Notes: generated by a model from the sequence alone, not told the origin. 5,687 nucleotides of DNA from Eubacterium sp. CAG:252 (GCA_000436535.1 FR886316.1:58264-63950), one strand, 5' to 3'. Shown: positions 1 to 4,778, counted from the first letter of the stretch. Program-made: numbers and translations.

Positions 1-22
1 CCAAAACTCCTCGTTCTTCCAT
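1..22 (-). CDS. Possible 5' end of a gene running off the left edge
   Basis: An ATG (20-22, minus) is followed by six open codons reading MEERGVL to the window edge. A GGAGG ribosome binding site (32-36) sits 9 bases upstream. The frame is also open back to another ATG at 62-64 (MVVNHLKCIW...), so the start is not settled and the whole stretch could be the inside of a decayed gene. Too little protein is visible to name a family. Confidence 0.3.
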
Positions 23-90
23 ATCAGCTAACCTCCATATACATTTTAGGTGATTTACCACCATAATTACTCTATCGTTAATTGATTTCA

Positions 91-108
91 TTGTCTATAT
101 ACAGACAA
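91..108. promoter_or_regulatory. 18-bp near-perfect palindrome, possible operator
   Basis: TTGTCTATATACAGACAA reads the same on both strands at 16 of 18 positions (mismatches only at positions 7 and 12). Size and symmetry fit the operator of a dimeric regulator of the TetR, PadR or similar kind. It lies 69 bases upstream of the possible gene start at 20-22, a plausible place for a promoter operator, but I could not find a convincing -35/-10 pair with it. Confidence 0.3.
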
Positions 109-289
109 CTAACATGCACAAAATCGGTACCAAGATGCATAATTATTGAAACTGCTTATCAAACTGTTGTTACCATGTTTCCAAAATAAAGTTTCATCTG
201 TTTTTCCTCCTGTTAATACATACTTTTATACCACTCAGTAACTGCCTTCAAATTCTGTAAAATACTCGTCTGACCTCCATAATATAAAT

Positions 290-330
290 GACGCAGTGCA
301 AAACTGTAATATTACAATCTGCACTGCGTC
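290..330 (-). terminator. Hairpin directly after the KTR gene, probable terminator of the cassette
   Basis: An 11-bp perfect stem (GACGCAGTGCA at 290-300 with TGCACTGCGTC at 320-330) directly abuts the stop codon of the Cys-rich KTR gene. The loop itself contains the 12-base palindrome TGTAATATTACA (305-316), so the structure can stack further. On the minus strand the stem is followed by ATTTATATTAT, a weak U-rich tail. Position and stem strength favour a terminator or an mRNA 3' end stabiliser. The imperfect tail keeps confidence moderate. Confidence 0.5.
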
Positions 331-507
331 TTAGCGTCTGGCTTCCTTTACTATAAATTTTTCTGCATTAATCAGGCTTTCTTCTTTACACTTTGGACAA
401 AACAAAGGAAAATTTGTTAATACCGTATCTTTCCTTAACTTCAATCTTGTCTTATTTCCACATTTGGGGCAAAGAATCCATTCCTGATGCTCTGATTCAT
501 CGTTCAA
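331..507 (-). CDS. Cysteine-rich KTR domain protein (58 aa, TTG start)
   Basis: This short gene encodes a 58-residue protein with two CPKC knuckles, C13-P-K-C16 and C37-P-K-C40, which should bind one zinc ion. Between them is the family's signature CGNKTRLKLRKDTVLTNFPL. This matches the Cys-rich KTR family, small proteins common in clostridia and also found beside tet(M) on Tn916-type elements; the biochemical role is unknown. The start is TTG at 505-507: AGGGTGA lies 6 bases upstream, and an in-frame TGA lies just beyond it, so no longer form is possible. It follows the TetR-2 gene after 14 bases and should share its promoter. Family assignment is from memory of the motif. DNA, RNA or protein binding are all possible. 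Confidence 0.85.
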   Translation of the reverse strand: MNDESEHQEWILCPKCGNKTRLKLRKDTVLTNFPLFCPKCKEESLINAEKFIVKEARR

Positions 508-521
508 ATTGCTTCACCCTT

Positions 522-1136
522 TCAACTTATCTGCATTTCCTGTAAGAAATGATCCATATGCTCTTCCAGTAACTTTATCACATAACTTTTGTCTTCTGCT
601 CCATCATATATGCTGTAAAGCAAAAAAATAGGTCCATAAAAATCAAGTGCTGTCTGGCTGGCTTTACCTTCATCGCCCAGCATTCCTGAAAACAAAGCTT
701 CCATATAAGTTAATGGTCCGCTTGCAAGGTAATTCTGATATAGCTGTGCCATCTGTGGCTCTCTGTACTGTTCCAATGTCAGCATCTTACGAAAACAGCT
801 TGAAAACTCTTCCTCTGTCCAATGAAGAAACTGCACCTTTGTGAACTGCTTAATCTTATCAAATGTTGTTTCTTTATACTCGGCTGTAACCTTTTCCAGA
901 TCACCCTCTGGCATTTCATACTGCTTTACTCTCTCAATATCCAATTCATTCATTTTTTCAATAATACTATTCAATATCTCCTGCTTGCTTTTATAATGCT
1001 TATACAATGCTGCCTTGGTTACTCCAAGCTTTGAAGCAATATCATTCATGGATGTTCCCATATATCCACTCTGTGCAAATAACTTCAAGGCTTCCTCCAG
1101 TATTTTTTCCTTTGTGTTCTTTTCCTTGCTTTCCAT
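522..1136 (-). CDS. TetR/AcrR family transcriptional regulator (TetR-2)
   Basis: A 204-residue TetR-type repressor. Residues 10-56 form the DNA-binding domain, with the helix-turn-helix at about 29-48 (NDIASKLGVTKAALYKHY), the family's most conserved stretch. Residues 60-204 are an all-helical ligand and dimer domain. From W106 to F149 it matches the regulator at 1890-2483 at 26 of 44 positions without gaps, so the two are paralogs. The ATG at 1134-1136 has AGGAG 7 bases upstream. Its promoter at 1187-1215 is consensus-perfect and carries two copies of a palindromic operator, which strongly suggests autorepression. The KTR gene follows closely and is probably co-transcribed. The ligand is unknown; no efflux pump, the usual TetR target, lies in the window, though the neighbouring acetyltransferase could be a detoxifying partner. 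Confidence 0.93.
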   Translation of the reverse strand: MESKEKNTKEKILEEALKLFAQSGYMGTSMNDIASKLGVTKAALYKHYKSKQEILNSIIEKMNELDIERVKQYEMPEGDLEKVTAEYKETTFDKIKQFTKVQFLHWTEEEFSSCFRKMLTLEQYREPQMAQLYQNYLASGPLTYMEALFSGMLGDEGKASQTALDFYGPIFLLYSIYDGAEDKSYVIKLLEEHMDHFLQEMQIS

Positions 1137-1164
1137 GTCTATCTCCTAATTTAAATCTGTTATC

Positions 1165-1184
1165 AAGTTACCTTTTGGTTACTT
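1165..1184. promoter_or_regulatory. Downstream operator copy of the TetR-2 promoter
   Basis: AAGTTACCTTTTGGTTACTT is a palindrome of form AAGTNACC-N4-GGTNACTT with one symmetric mismatch per half. It starts 2 bases past the -10 box on the minus strand, so it covers the transcription start. Its centre is 26 bp from the matching copy at 1191-1210. A protein bound here would block RNA polymerase. TetR-2 is the obvious candidate binder. Confidence 0.65.
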
Positions 1185-1186
1185 TA

Positions 1187-1215
1187 ATTATAGTTACCTA
1201 TCGGTCACTTGTCAA
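1187..1215 (-). promoter_or_regulatory. Consensus promoter of TetR-2 and the KTR gene
   Basis: On the minus strand, TTGACA (1210-1215) and TATAAT (1187-1192) are separated by exactly 17 bases: a perfect housekeeping sigma promoter. The -35 box overlaps the TGA stop of the acetyltransferase gene (1212-1214), so the promoter is fused to the end of the upstream gene. The spacer is filled by an operator. Confidence 0.85.
1191..1210. promoter_or_regulatory. Spacer operator copy of the TetR-2 promoter
   Basis: TAGTTACCTATCGGTCACTT shares the AGTNACC-N4-GGTNACT pattern with the copy at 1165-1184 and occupies the space between -10 and -35. Two similar palindromes in one promoter, one in the spacer and one at the start site, fit cooperative binding by a TetR dimer pair. 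Confidence 0.68.
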
Positions 1216-1865
1216 TAGTTATGTTTAGATAACTGTCCCGGCAGTTTCTTTTTCTCTTTATATGGAAACTGCTTATCAAACTCTTCTGCTTCCTTCTCAT
1301 CTACAAGATAGCCTTCCGGTGTAGCATACTCTCCAGTAATTCCATTAAGATAACCCGGTACAAGTTCTTTACACAAGAAGAATGATGCATCTTCCCCCTC
1401 TGGCAATCCATGATATCGAATACCATACTCGCTTGCCTGCCTGAACCCACTCTTGCCATAAAAATCAATATTTCCTTCAAAGCATAGTGCTCCACAGCCA
1501 AGCTCTGCTGCTTTCTCCAATGAATAATCAAGCAGGATTTTACCATATCCTTTCCGCTTATATTCATTCTTGATACAGATTGGTCCCATCGTCATAATTG
1601 GAATATTTCTTCCATCATCCGCTTTAATACTCGTTCTCATAAACATATTCTGACCGATCAGCTTACCCTCTTCATTATTTTCTTTAAGAAGCATCACAAA
1701 ATCCAGTTCCGGAACAAATGCCGGATTGTTTCTAAGCTGATGCAATACATAATGCTCAAAGCATCCTGGACGATATACATTCCAAAAACTTTCTCTTACC
1801 AGATTTTCTACTTTCTGATACTCTTCCTTTTTCTCTAAACGAATCATAATATTACTTTTTTCCAT
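1212..1865 (-). CDS. GNAT family N-acetyltransferase (YhbS-like)
   Basis: A 217-residue GNAT enzyme expected to move an acetyl group from acetyl-CoA to an amine. The acetyl-CoA loop is visible in MGPICIKNEYKRKGYGKILL (about 93-112), where K103-x-x-G106-x-G108 stands for the usual Q/R-x-x-G-x-G/A. Further on, FEGNIDFYGKSGF (119-131) corresponds to the family's YYxRFGF segment, with Y126 in the place often used as general acid. The ~60 C-terminal residues are charged and less typical. Start: the ATG at 1863-1865 has AAAGGA 10 bases upstream, while the internal ATG at residue 7 has none. It lies 24 bases after TetR-1 and is probably its co-transcribed partner. The substrate is not predictable; an antibiotic, polyamine or other small amine is possible. 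Confidence 0.88.
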   Translation of the reverse strand: MEKSNIMIRLEKKEEYQKVENLVRESFWNVYRPGCFEHYVLHQLRNNPAFVPELDFVMLLKENNEEGKLIGQNMFMRTSIKADDGRNIPIMTMGPICIKNEYKRKGYGKILLDYSLEKAAELGCGALCFEGNIDFYGKSGFRQASEYGIRYHGLPEGEDASFFLCKELVPGYLNGITGEYATPEGYLVDEKEAEEFDKQFPYKEKKKLPGQLSKHNY

Positions 1866-1889
1866 TTCTTTTATGTCCTTTCTTAAGTA

Positions 1890-2483
1890 TTACTGTTTTA
1901 TTTCTTCTACAATTTTACCCAGCATATGTTCAAACCTGCTTTTTACTTTTGCTTTATCTGCTGCTCCATCATACATGCTATAATAGAAAAACATATTTGC
2001 ATAAAATTTAATTGCATTCTCTTCTGGATTTATTATTTTCATATTTTTGAACAAATCCTTCACGTATTCTGTCGGTCCGGATACCAGATATTGCTGATAT
2101 AACTTCTGCATCTCTTCACTGCGAAACTGCTCTATTGTGAGCATCTTCCGAAACGATGATGCAAAATCATCCTCTGTCCAGTATTCAAACATAGACCTGC
2201 TGTATTCTACAAAATCATCAAATGATACTGCCTCATACTTTTCAGGCATTTTCTCTTTATCCTCTTGTGGCATATCATATTCTGTTGCCTGTTCGCCATC
2301 CTGCTGCTCCATACGCTGCACAATACAGTCAAAAATATCTCTTTTGCTTTTGTAATGACGGTACAATGCCCCTTTTGTCATATCAAGTTCTCCTGCTATC
2401 TGACTGACGGAGACAGCCTCGTAACCATCTCTGGCGAACAAATGCAGTGCCACAATTAATATTTCCTCTTTCCTATTACCCAT
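1890..2483 (-). CDS. TetR/AcrR family transcriptional regulator (TetR-1)
   Basis: A 197-residue TetR-type repressor with the helix-turn-helix at about 24-43 (SQIAGELDMTKGALYRHY) followed by a helical ligand domain. It is paralogous to TetR-2; the shared block W102-F145 (WTEDDFASSFRKMLTIEQF...) is the most conserved part, implying related ligands. Start: a longer reading from TTG at 2496-2498 exists, but that codon overlaps the GGAGG ribosome binding site (2492-2496). ATG at 2481-2483 is 8 bases past that site and is the better start. It is first in the cassette, ahead of the acetyltransferase. The recognition helix differs from TetR-2 at two positions in TK(A/G)ALY(K/R)HY, in line with different operators. 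Its own promoter (2618-2646) carries two TAAACG-N2-CGTTTA sites and implies autoregulation. Confidence 0.93.
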   Translation of the reverse strand: MGNRKEEILIVALHLFARDGYEAVSVSQIAGELDMTKGALYRHYKSKRDIFDCIVQRMEQQDGEQATEYDMPQEDKEKMPEKYEAVSFDDFVEYSRSMFEYWTEDDFASSFRKMLTIEQFRSEEMQKLYQQYLVSGPTEYVKDLFKNMKIINPEENAIKFYANMFFYYSMYDGAADKAKVKSRFEHMLGKIVEEIKQ

Positions 2484-2502
2484 GCACATTTCCTCCAAAC
2501 TA

Positions 2503-2589
2503 TGAGAAACACGCTACGCGAGTTTCTCAAGTTATTGCGGCAGTCGCCAAGGTCTTGTGCAAGCACAGACTTTGGCTCGTTGCTCGCGT
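2503..2589 (-). other. GC-rich, strongly structured leader of the TetR-1 mRNA
   Basis: Of the bases in 2504-2589, 46 of 86 are G or C, well above the flanks. Three structures can form. A near-perfect hairpin at 2546-2576 pairs GCCAAGGTCT with AGACTTTGGC (one mismatch) and then TGTGC with GCACA around a small loop. A second hairpin pairs TGAGAAAC (2503-2510) with GTTTCTCA (2522-2529), and the loop can zip by three more pairs. A long-range 7-bp pairing joins ACGCGAG (2516-2522) to CTCGCGT (2583-2589), which conflicts with the second hairpin. It lies between the TetR-1 transcription start and its ribosome binding site, so it could be an attenuator, an RNA stabiliser, or an inserted palindromic repeat. 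Confidence 0.6.
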
Positions 2590-2596
2590 AAATAAA

Positions 2597-2610
2597 TAAA
2601 CGACCGTTTA
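2597..2610. promoter_or_regulatory. Downstream operator copy of the TetR-1 promoter
   Basis: TAAACGACCGTTTA is a 14-bp palindrome (TAAACG-N2-CGTTTA) typical of TetR/AcrR operators. It sits just after the -10, over or immediately after the start of transcription. With 2625-2638 it forms an overall inverted repeat with 18-bp perfect arms (2594-2611 and 2624-2641). Confidence 0.78.
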
Positions 2611-2617
2611 CACTTTA

Positions 2618-2646
2618 ACAGTAGTAAACGGTCGTTTATTTGTCAA
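2618..2646 (-). promoter_or_regulatory. Promoter of the TetR-1 / acetyltransferase operon
   Basis: On the minus strand, a perfect -35 TTGACA (2641-2646) is followed after 17 bases by TACTGT (2618-2623), a -10 that keeps the T-A-N3-T core. The leader to the ATG is roughly 130 bases. The whole spacer is occupied by an operator, so the promoter should be tightly repressed when the regulator is bound. Confidence 0.72.
2625..2638. promoter_or_regulatory. Spacer operator copy of the TetR-1 promoter
   Basis: TAAACGGTCGTTTA is the inverted partner of the site at 2597-2610 and lies wholly inside the -35/-10 spacer; the two centres are 28 bp apart. The layout (spacer site plus start-site copy) is the same as in the TetR-2 promoter although the sequence differs. 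Confidence 0.78.
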
Positions 2647-2678
2647 GACTTTTCTTTTTACTTATATTATCTCGTATA

Positions 2679-3446
2679 TTATCTCTTTTTATAAATCACA
2701 AGCTCTGGATTTTCCCCATCCTTCTCATATGTACATACCAGAATAAAATCCATACTTGCCAGAATGCCAAAGCACCTGTCTCCTCCAAATTCAGACTCCA
2801 GTTGATTCCCCAGATAAGTTTTCTGATCATCAAGGAATTTCACTTTTTGTCCATTAGGCAGAGTATATTCCAGATTCACATATTTCCCCACAAGTGCATT
2901 TAGTTTGTCTACCCTTGGAAGTCCGTCTATATGCAGATCATTTATTTCGTTTATCAATTGCTTTTTAAACTCTTCAAACTGCCCATTGTCACTAAGCTCA
3001 TCATATCTTTTCCAGTAATCTAACTTTGGAAGCATTTCTTTCAGATAAGAATGTGCCTGTTCTTCGGTAAAATTTTCATTTACCATATTCTTTACACACA
3101 CATCAATCAATTCATCCATATCGTTATATGTGTACGTTCCATCTGCATAGCACCATTTACAATACTCCTCATTTAATGTGCCATCCTTATCACGTCCCAG
3201 GATAGAATCATCATCAATCGGCATTCCGCAGCACTGGCAGATCAGCTTTCTGGGTTCTCCCAAAAGTGTATTAATTGAGACATCAAATTCTTTCGATAAG
3301 AGCTTAAGTGTATCAATATTGGGAACGGTATCACAATTTTCCCAGCGTGATACTGCCTGCCTTGTTACCATGATTTTATCTGCCAGCTCATCCTGTGACA
3401 TTCCTCTTTCCTTACGGAGTTGCAAAATAATATTTTTTGTTTTCAT
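2679..3446 (-). CDS. XRE-family HTH regulator fused to a zinc ribbon
   Basis: A 255-residue protein in three parts. Residues 5-62 are a Cro/CI-type helix-turn-helix (LRKERGMSQDELADKI, then VTRQAVSRWENCDTVPNID, ending DVSINTLLGE). Residues 68-145 match the putative zinc-ribbon family Zn_ribbon_2: C70-x2-C73 in CQCCGMPIDDD and C96-x2-C99 in EEYCKWCYADG, followed by the usual helical TEEQAHSYLKEMLPKLDYW. Residues 165-255 (LNALVGKYVNLEYTLPNGQ to LVIYKKR) form a beta-rich domain I cannot name, possibly a sensor. The ATG at 3444-3446 has AGGAG 6 bases upstream. It is monocistronic in appearance, lying between the terminator at 3505-3531 and the TetR-1 promoter. Likely a DNA-binding regulator responding to a metal, redox state or small ligand; the signal is unknown. 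Confidence 0.85.
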   Translation of the reverse strand: MKTKNIILQLRKERGMSQDELADKIMVTRQAVSRWENCDTVPNIDTLKLLSKEFDVSINTLLGEPRKLICQCCGMPIDDDSILGRDKDGTLNEEYCKWCYADGTYTYNDMDELIDVCVKNMVNENFTEEQAHSYLKEMLPKLDYWKRYDELSDNGQFEEFKKQLINEINDLHIDGLPRVDKLNALVGKYVNLEYTLPNGQKVKFLDDQKTYLGNQLESEFGGDRCFGILASMDFILVCTYEKDGENPELVIYKKR

Positions 3447-3457
3447 AGCCGTCTCCT

Positions 3458-3508
3458 TGTATCATGTATAGTTGGTTTCTCTTTTTATGATACATGTAAA
3501 ATCATGTA
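3458..3508. promoter_or_regulatory. Repeat-rich leader of the XRE-zinc ribbon gene, possible operator
   Basis: TGTATCAT (3458-3465) and ATGATACA (3487-3494) form an 8-bp inverted repeat spaced by 21 bases. The right arm runs into TACATGTA (3491-3498), itself a palindrome, and a second ATCATGTAAA follows at 3501-3510. Such clustered short repeats directly upstream of an XRE gene are often autoregulatory sites. I found no strong -35/-10 pair, so the exact promoter is open. Confidence 0.4.
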
Positions 3509-3531
3509 AAGAAAAGCAACCTGCTGTTGCT
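3505..3531 (-). terminator. Small intrinsic terminator after the peroxiredoxin gene
   Basis: On the minus strand, AGCAAC (3526-3531) pairs with GTTGCT (3515-3520) around a 5-base loop, followed by TTTCTTT. The 6-bp stem is short but the U-rich tail is good, and it lies 25 bases past the peroxiredoxin stop, just ahead of the leader of the XRE gene. Confidence 0.55.
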
Positions 3532-3556
3532 ATACCATGACTATATGATTTGATCA

Positions 3557-3919
3557 TCACTCTATTTCCTTAAGCATCTTTTCAGGATCATCTGCTACTT
3601 TGACTTTATCATTGACTTTGATGATAATTCCCTGCTCATCAATAAGATATGTAGTTCTCACTACGCCCATAGATACTTTTCCATAGTTTTTCTTTTCTTT
3701 CCAGACATCATATGCTTCAATAACTTTACGCTCTGAATCTGCTAGTAGCGTAAATGCCAGTCCATATTTTTCTTCAAATCTCTTGTGAGATGCTACAGAG
3801 TCCTTGCTTACTCCGATGATAACAGCTCCCTTCTCAGTAAACTGGGGATAACGCTCAGAAAAACCACATGCCTGCTTCGTACATCCTGGTGTATTATCCT
3901 TTGGATAAAAATTTTTCAT
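3557..3919 (-). CDS. bcp: Bcp/PrxQ-type peroxiredoxin, N-terminally truncated (possible pseudogene)
   Basis: A 120-residue reading that is unmistakably thioredoxin-dependent thiol peroxidase: FYPKDNTPGCTKQACGFSE carries the P-x3-T-x2-C motif with peroxidatic C13 and resolving C18. The conserved DVWKEKKNYG, VRTTYLID and R88 follow. Full-length members are about 150 residues, and FYPKDN normally lies near residue 38 after a beta-hairpin (AxDFxLxDxxG); here it starts at residue 4. About 34 residues are missing. An in-frame TAA lies only three codons before the ATG, no alternative start exists, and there is no ribosome binding site near it. Nothing in any frame of 3920-4021 resembles the lost part. 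The active site is intact, but loss of a core strand and of the translation signal makes a decayed gene most likely. Confidence 0.85.
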   Translation of the reverse strand: MKNFYPKDNTPGCTKQACGFSERYPQFTEKGAVIIGVSKDSVASHKRFEEKYGLAFTLLADSERKVIEAYDVWKEKKNYGKVSMGVVRTTYLIDEQGIIIKVNDKVKVADDPEKMLKEIE

Positions 3920-4021
3920 AGTTTTCTTTTATTTAACAAATCACATAAGATTACTCTTGTATTATTTTCAACTTCTTTAATCTTACAAACAACCTTTTAT
4001 CGTCTTAATCAAATACATTAT

Positions 4022-4240
4022 TTAATATTCCTTCTCTATCTCGCCATCTATTCCATACATTTTCTTGAATGCATCAAGGTCTGCCTGGTTCTTAATCAGC
4101 ATAACCTCTTCTATCTTACCAGTATGAATATCCTTAAATCCGGCAACCTGCTCCCCATTACATATACTCGCTTTGATTACTGGTTTCTTATTTTCTTTAT
4201 CATATGTCTTTGTAACTGTCTTTTTCTTAAATAGTCTCAC
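4022..4240 (-). CDS. Conserved small clostridial protein of unknown function (72 aa)
   Basis: A 72-residue soluble, basic-to-acidic protein: a Lys-rich start (RLFKKKTVTKTYDKENKKP), then VIKASICNGEQVAGFKDIHT and a C-terminal EEVMLIKNQADLDAFKKMYG. The pattern is familiar as a conserved short protein in clostridia. I have a recollection that such proteins are sometimes named aspartate dehydrogenase in databases, but this is far too short for a dehydrogenase domain and the name should not be trusted. Start: a longer reading from GTG at 4247-4249 has no ribosome binding site. GTG at 4238-4240 has AGAAGG 8 bases upstream and is preferred. It begins one base after the stop of a 32-codon ORF, suggesting coupled translation. 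Confidence 0.72.
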   Translation of the reverse strand: MRLFKKKTVTKTYDKENKKPVIKASICNGEQVAGFKDIHTGKIEEVMLIKNQADLDAFKKMYGIDGEIEKEY

Positions 4241-4241
4241 T

Positions 4242-4340
4242 CTAAGCACCTTCTTTTGATTTTACCATCAGTATAAGTTTTTCAAAGGACTGTGCAAAGC
4301 GTACATCATCATCTTCTGTACGCTTTCTCCTTAAATCCAT
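4242..4340 (-). CDS. Small ORF (32 aa) between the VOC and 72-aa genes
   Basis: The ATG at 4338-4340 opens a 32-codon frame (MDLRRKRTEDDDVRFAQSFE then KLILMVKSKEGA) ending one base before the GTG of the 72-residue gene. It starts only 6 bases after the VOC stop and has no clear ribosome binding site, so translation would need coupling with the VOC gene. The composition, charged with an amphipathic helix at the end, looks protein-like, and the tight fit between neighbours supports a real gene. I do not recognise it. A hairpin sequence lies within it. Confidence 0.35.
   Translation of the reverse strand: MDLRRKRTEDDDVRFAQSFEKLILMVKSKEGA
4296..4326. repeat. 10-bp inverted repeat downstream of the VOC gene
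   Basis: AAAGCGTACA (4296-4305) and TGTACGCTTT (4317-4326) form a perfect 10-bp stem with an 11-base loop, 21 bases past the VOC stop. Neither side is followed by a U-tract (GCACAG on the minus strand, CTCC on the plus), so it is not a standard intrinsic terminator. It could be an RNA processing or 3' end element, or a chance result of the small ORF's codons. Confidence 0.5.
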
Positions 4341-4346
4341 TTTGTA

Positions 4347-4778
4347 TCAGTTATAGTTAACTGGTGTTCGTACTTCTATAAGATTTCCTGATGGATCATA
4401 AAATCTTACAAGCTTCTGTCCACCTTCAAGTTCCATTAATTCCGTAACATAACTTACAACATACTTGCCAGACTCCAGTTTTTCAATAATGCCTTCTATA
4501 TCATTATCTTCAAAATAAAGTTCTGTCATATTATTATGTGGAGTTGTAGGTATTTTTGTACTATCATGCCATACATCTACATCCTGCAACACAAGCCCCT
4601 CAGACATTATCACATTACCTTCCTGCCTTGTAATCACACGCAGTCCAAACAGTTCTTCATAAAAATCAATCGATTCGTCAATATTATCAACAATGATCAA
4701 TACATTTTTCAAACTCATATTATATGTTCCTGCCTTTATTGATTTCTTTATGCTGGAGGTTTTCATTCCAAACTTCAT
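4347..4778 (-). CDS. VOC superfamily (glyoxalase/bleomycin-resistance fold) protein
   Basis: The protein has a VOC domain starting MSLKNVLIIVDNIDESIDFY, then EELFGLRV, and ending VRFYDPSGNLIEVRTP, a classic beta-alpha-beta-beta-beta signature with the C-terminal Glu of LIEV, a usual metal ligand. At about 123 domain residues it is one two-module VOC unit. Families of this size include glyoxalase I-like isomerases, ring-cleaving enzymes and drug-binding proteins, so the substrate is open. Start: ATG at 4776-4778 has GGAGG 8 bases upstream (143 aa) and adds a 20-residue basic lead, MKFGMKTSSIKKSIKAGTYN. ATG at 4716-4718 begins exactly at the domain and has a fair AGGA 9 bases upstream. I chose the stronger site. 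A GTG still further up (4806-4808) is less likely. Confidence 0.85.
   Translation of the reverse strand: MKFGMKTSSIKKSIKAGTYNMSLKNVLIIVDNIDESIDFYEELFGLRVITRQEGNVIMSEGLVLQDVDVWHDSTKIPTTPHNNMTELYFEDNDIEGIIEKLESGKYVVSYVTELMELEGGQKLVRFYDPSGNLIEVRTPVNYN

Larger units (their letters stand above)
1..330. other. Gene-poor left flank with minus-strand coding remnants
   Basis: I see no complete gene here. On the minus strand, a start-less frame (213-311) reads ...LYYGGQTSILQNLKAV, then TEWYKSMY and a stop. It looks like the C-terminal end of some protein but I do not recognise it. Just downstream is a well-spaced AGGAGG followed by ATG (195-197), but that reading closes after 12 codons (MKLYFGNMVTTV, then TGA TAA). 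This pattern of good translation signals attached to broken frames suggests a decayed gene cluster. The stretch also contains the palindrome at 91-108 and the hairpin at 290-330. Confidence 0.45.

Noticed and set aside
148..1282. An 18-base identity, GAAACTGCTTATCAAACT, at 148-165 and 1265-1282, suggesting a duplicated end of the acetyltransferase gene.
   Set aside because: Similarity stops on both sides and the left copy gives only FDKQFQ and a stop in the matching frame. Unlikely by chance but too short to call a gene fragment.
1301..1567. An 88-codon minus-strand frame inside the acetyltransferase gene.
   Set aside because: It lies wholly within the GNAT gene in another frame, lacks a ribosome binding site and resembles no protein family.
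2663..2685. Tandem repeat TATATTATCTC twice with a 12-base period at the end of the XRE gene.
   Set aside because: Only two copies in AT-rich sequence, one overlapping the stop codon; no stem, no known site type.
3946..3985. Inverted repeat TAAGATTA/TAATCTTA upstream of the truncated peroxiredoxin, considered as a terminator for the 72-residue gene.
   Set aside because: Eight AT-only pairs around a 24-base loop would be unstable and there is no U-tract placed to terminate.
3785..4234. A 149-codon plus-strand frame rich in Leu, Ile and Phe, looking like a membrane protein.
   Set aside because: It is the reverse of the peroxiredoxin and 72-residue genes plus AT-rich spacer; hydrophobic content arises from A-rich minus-strand codons.
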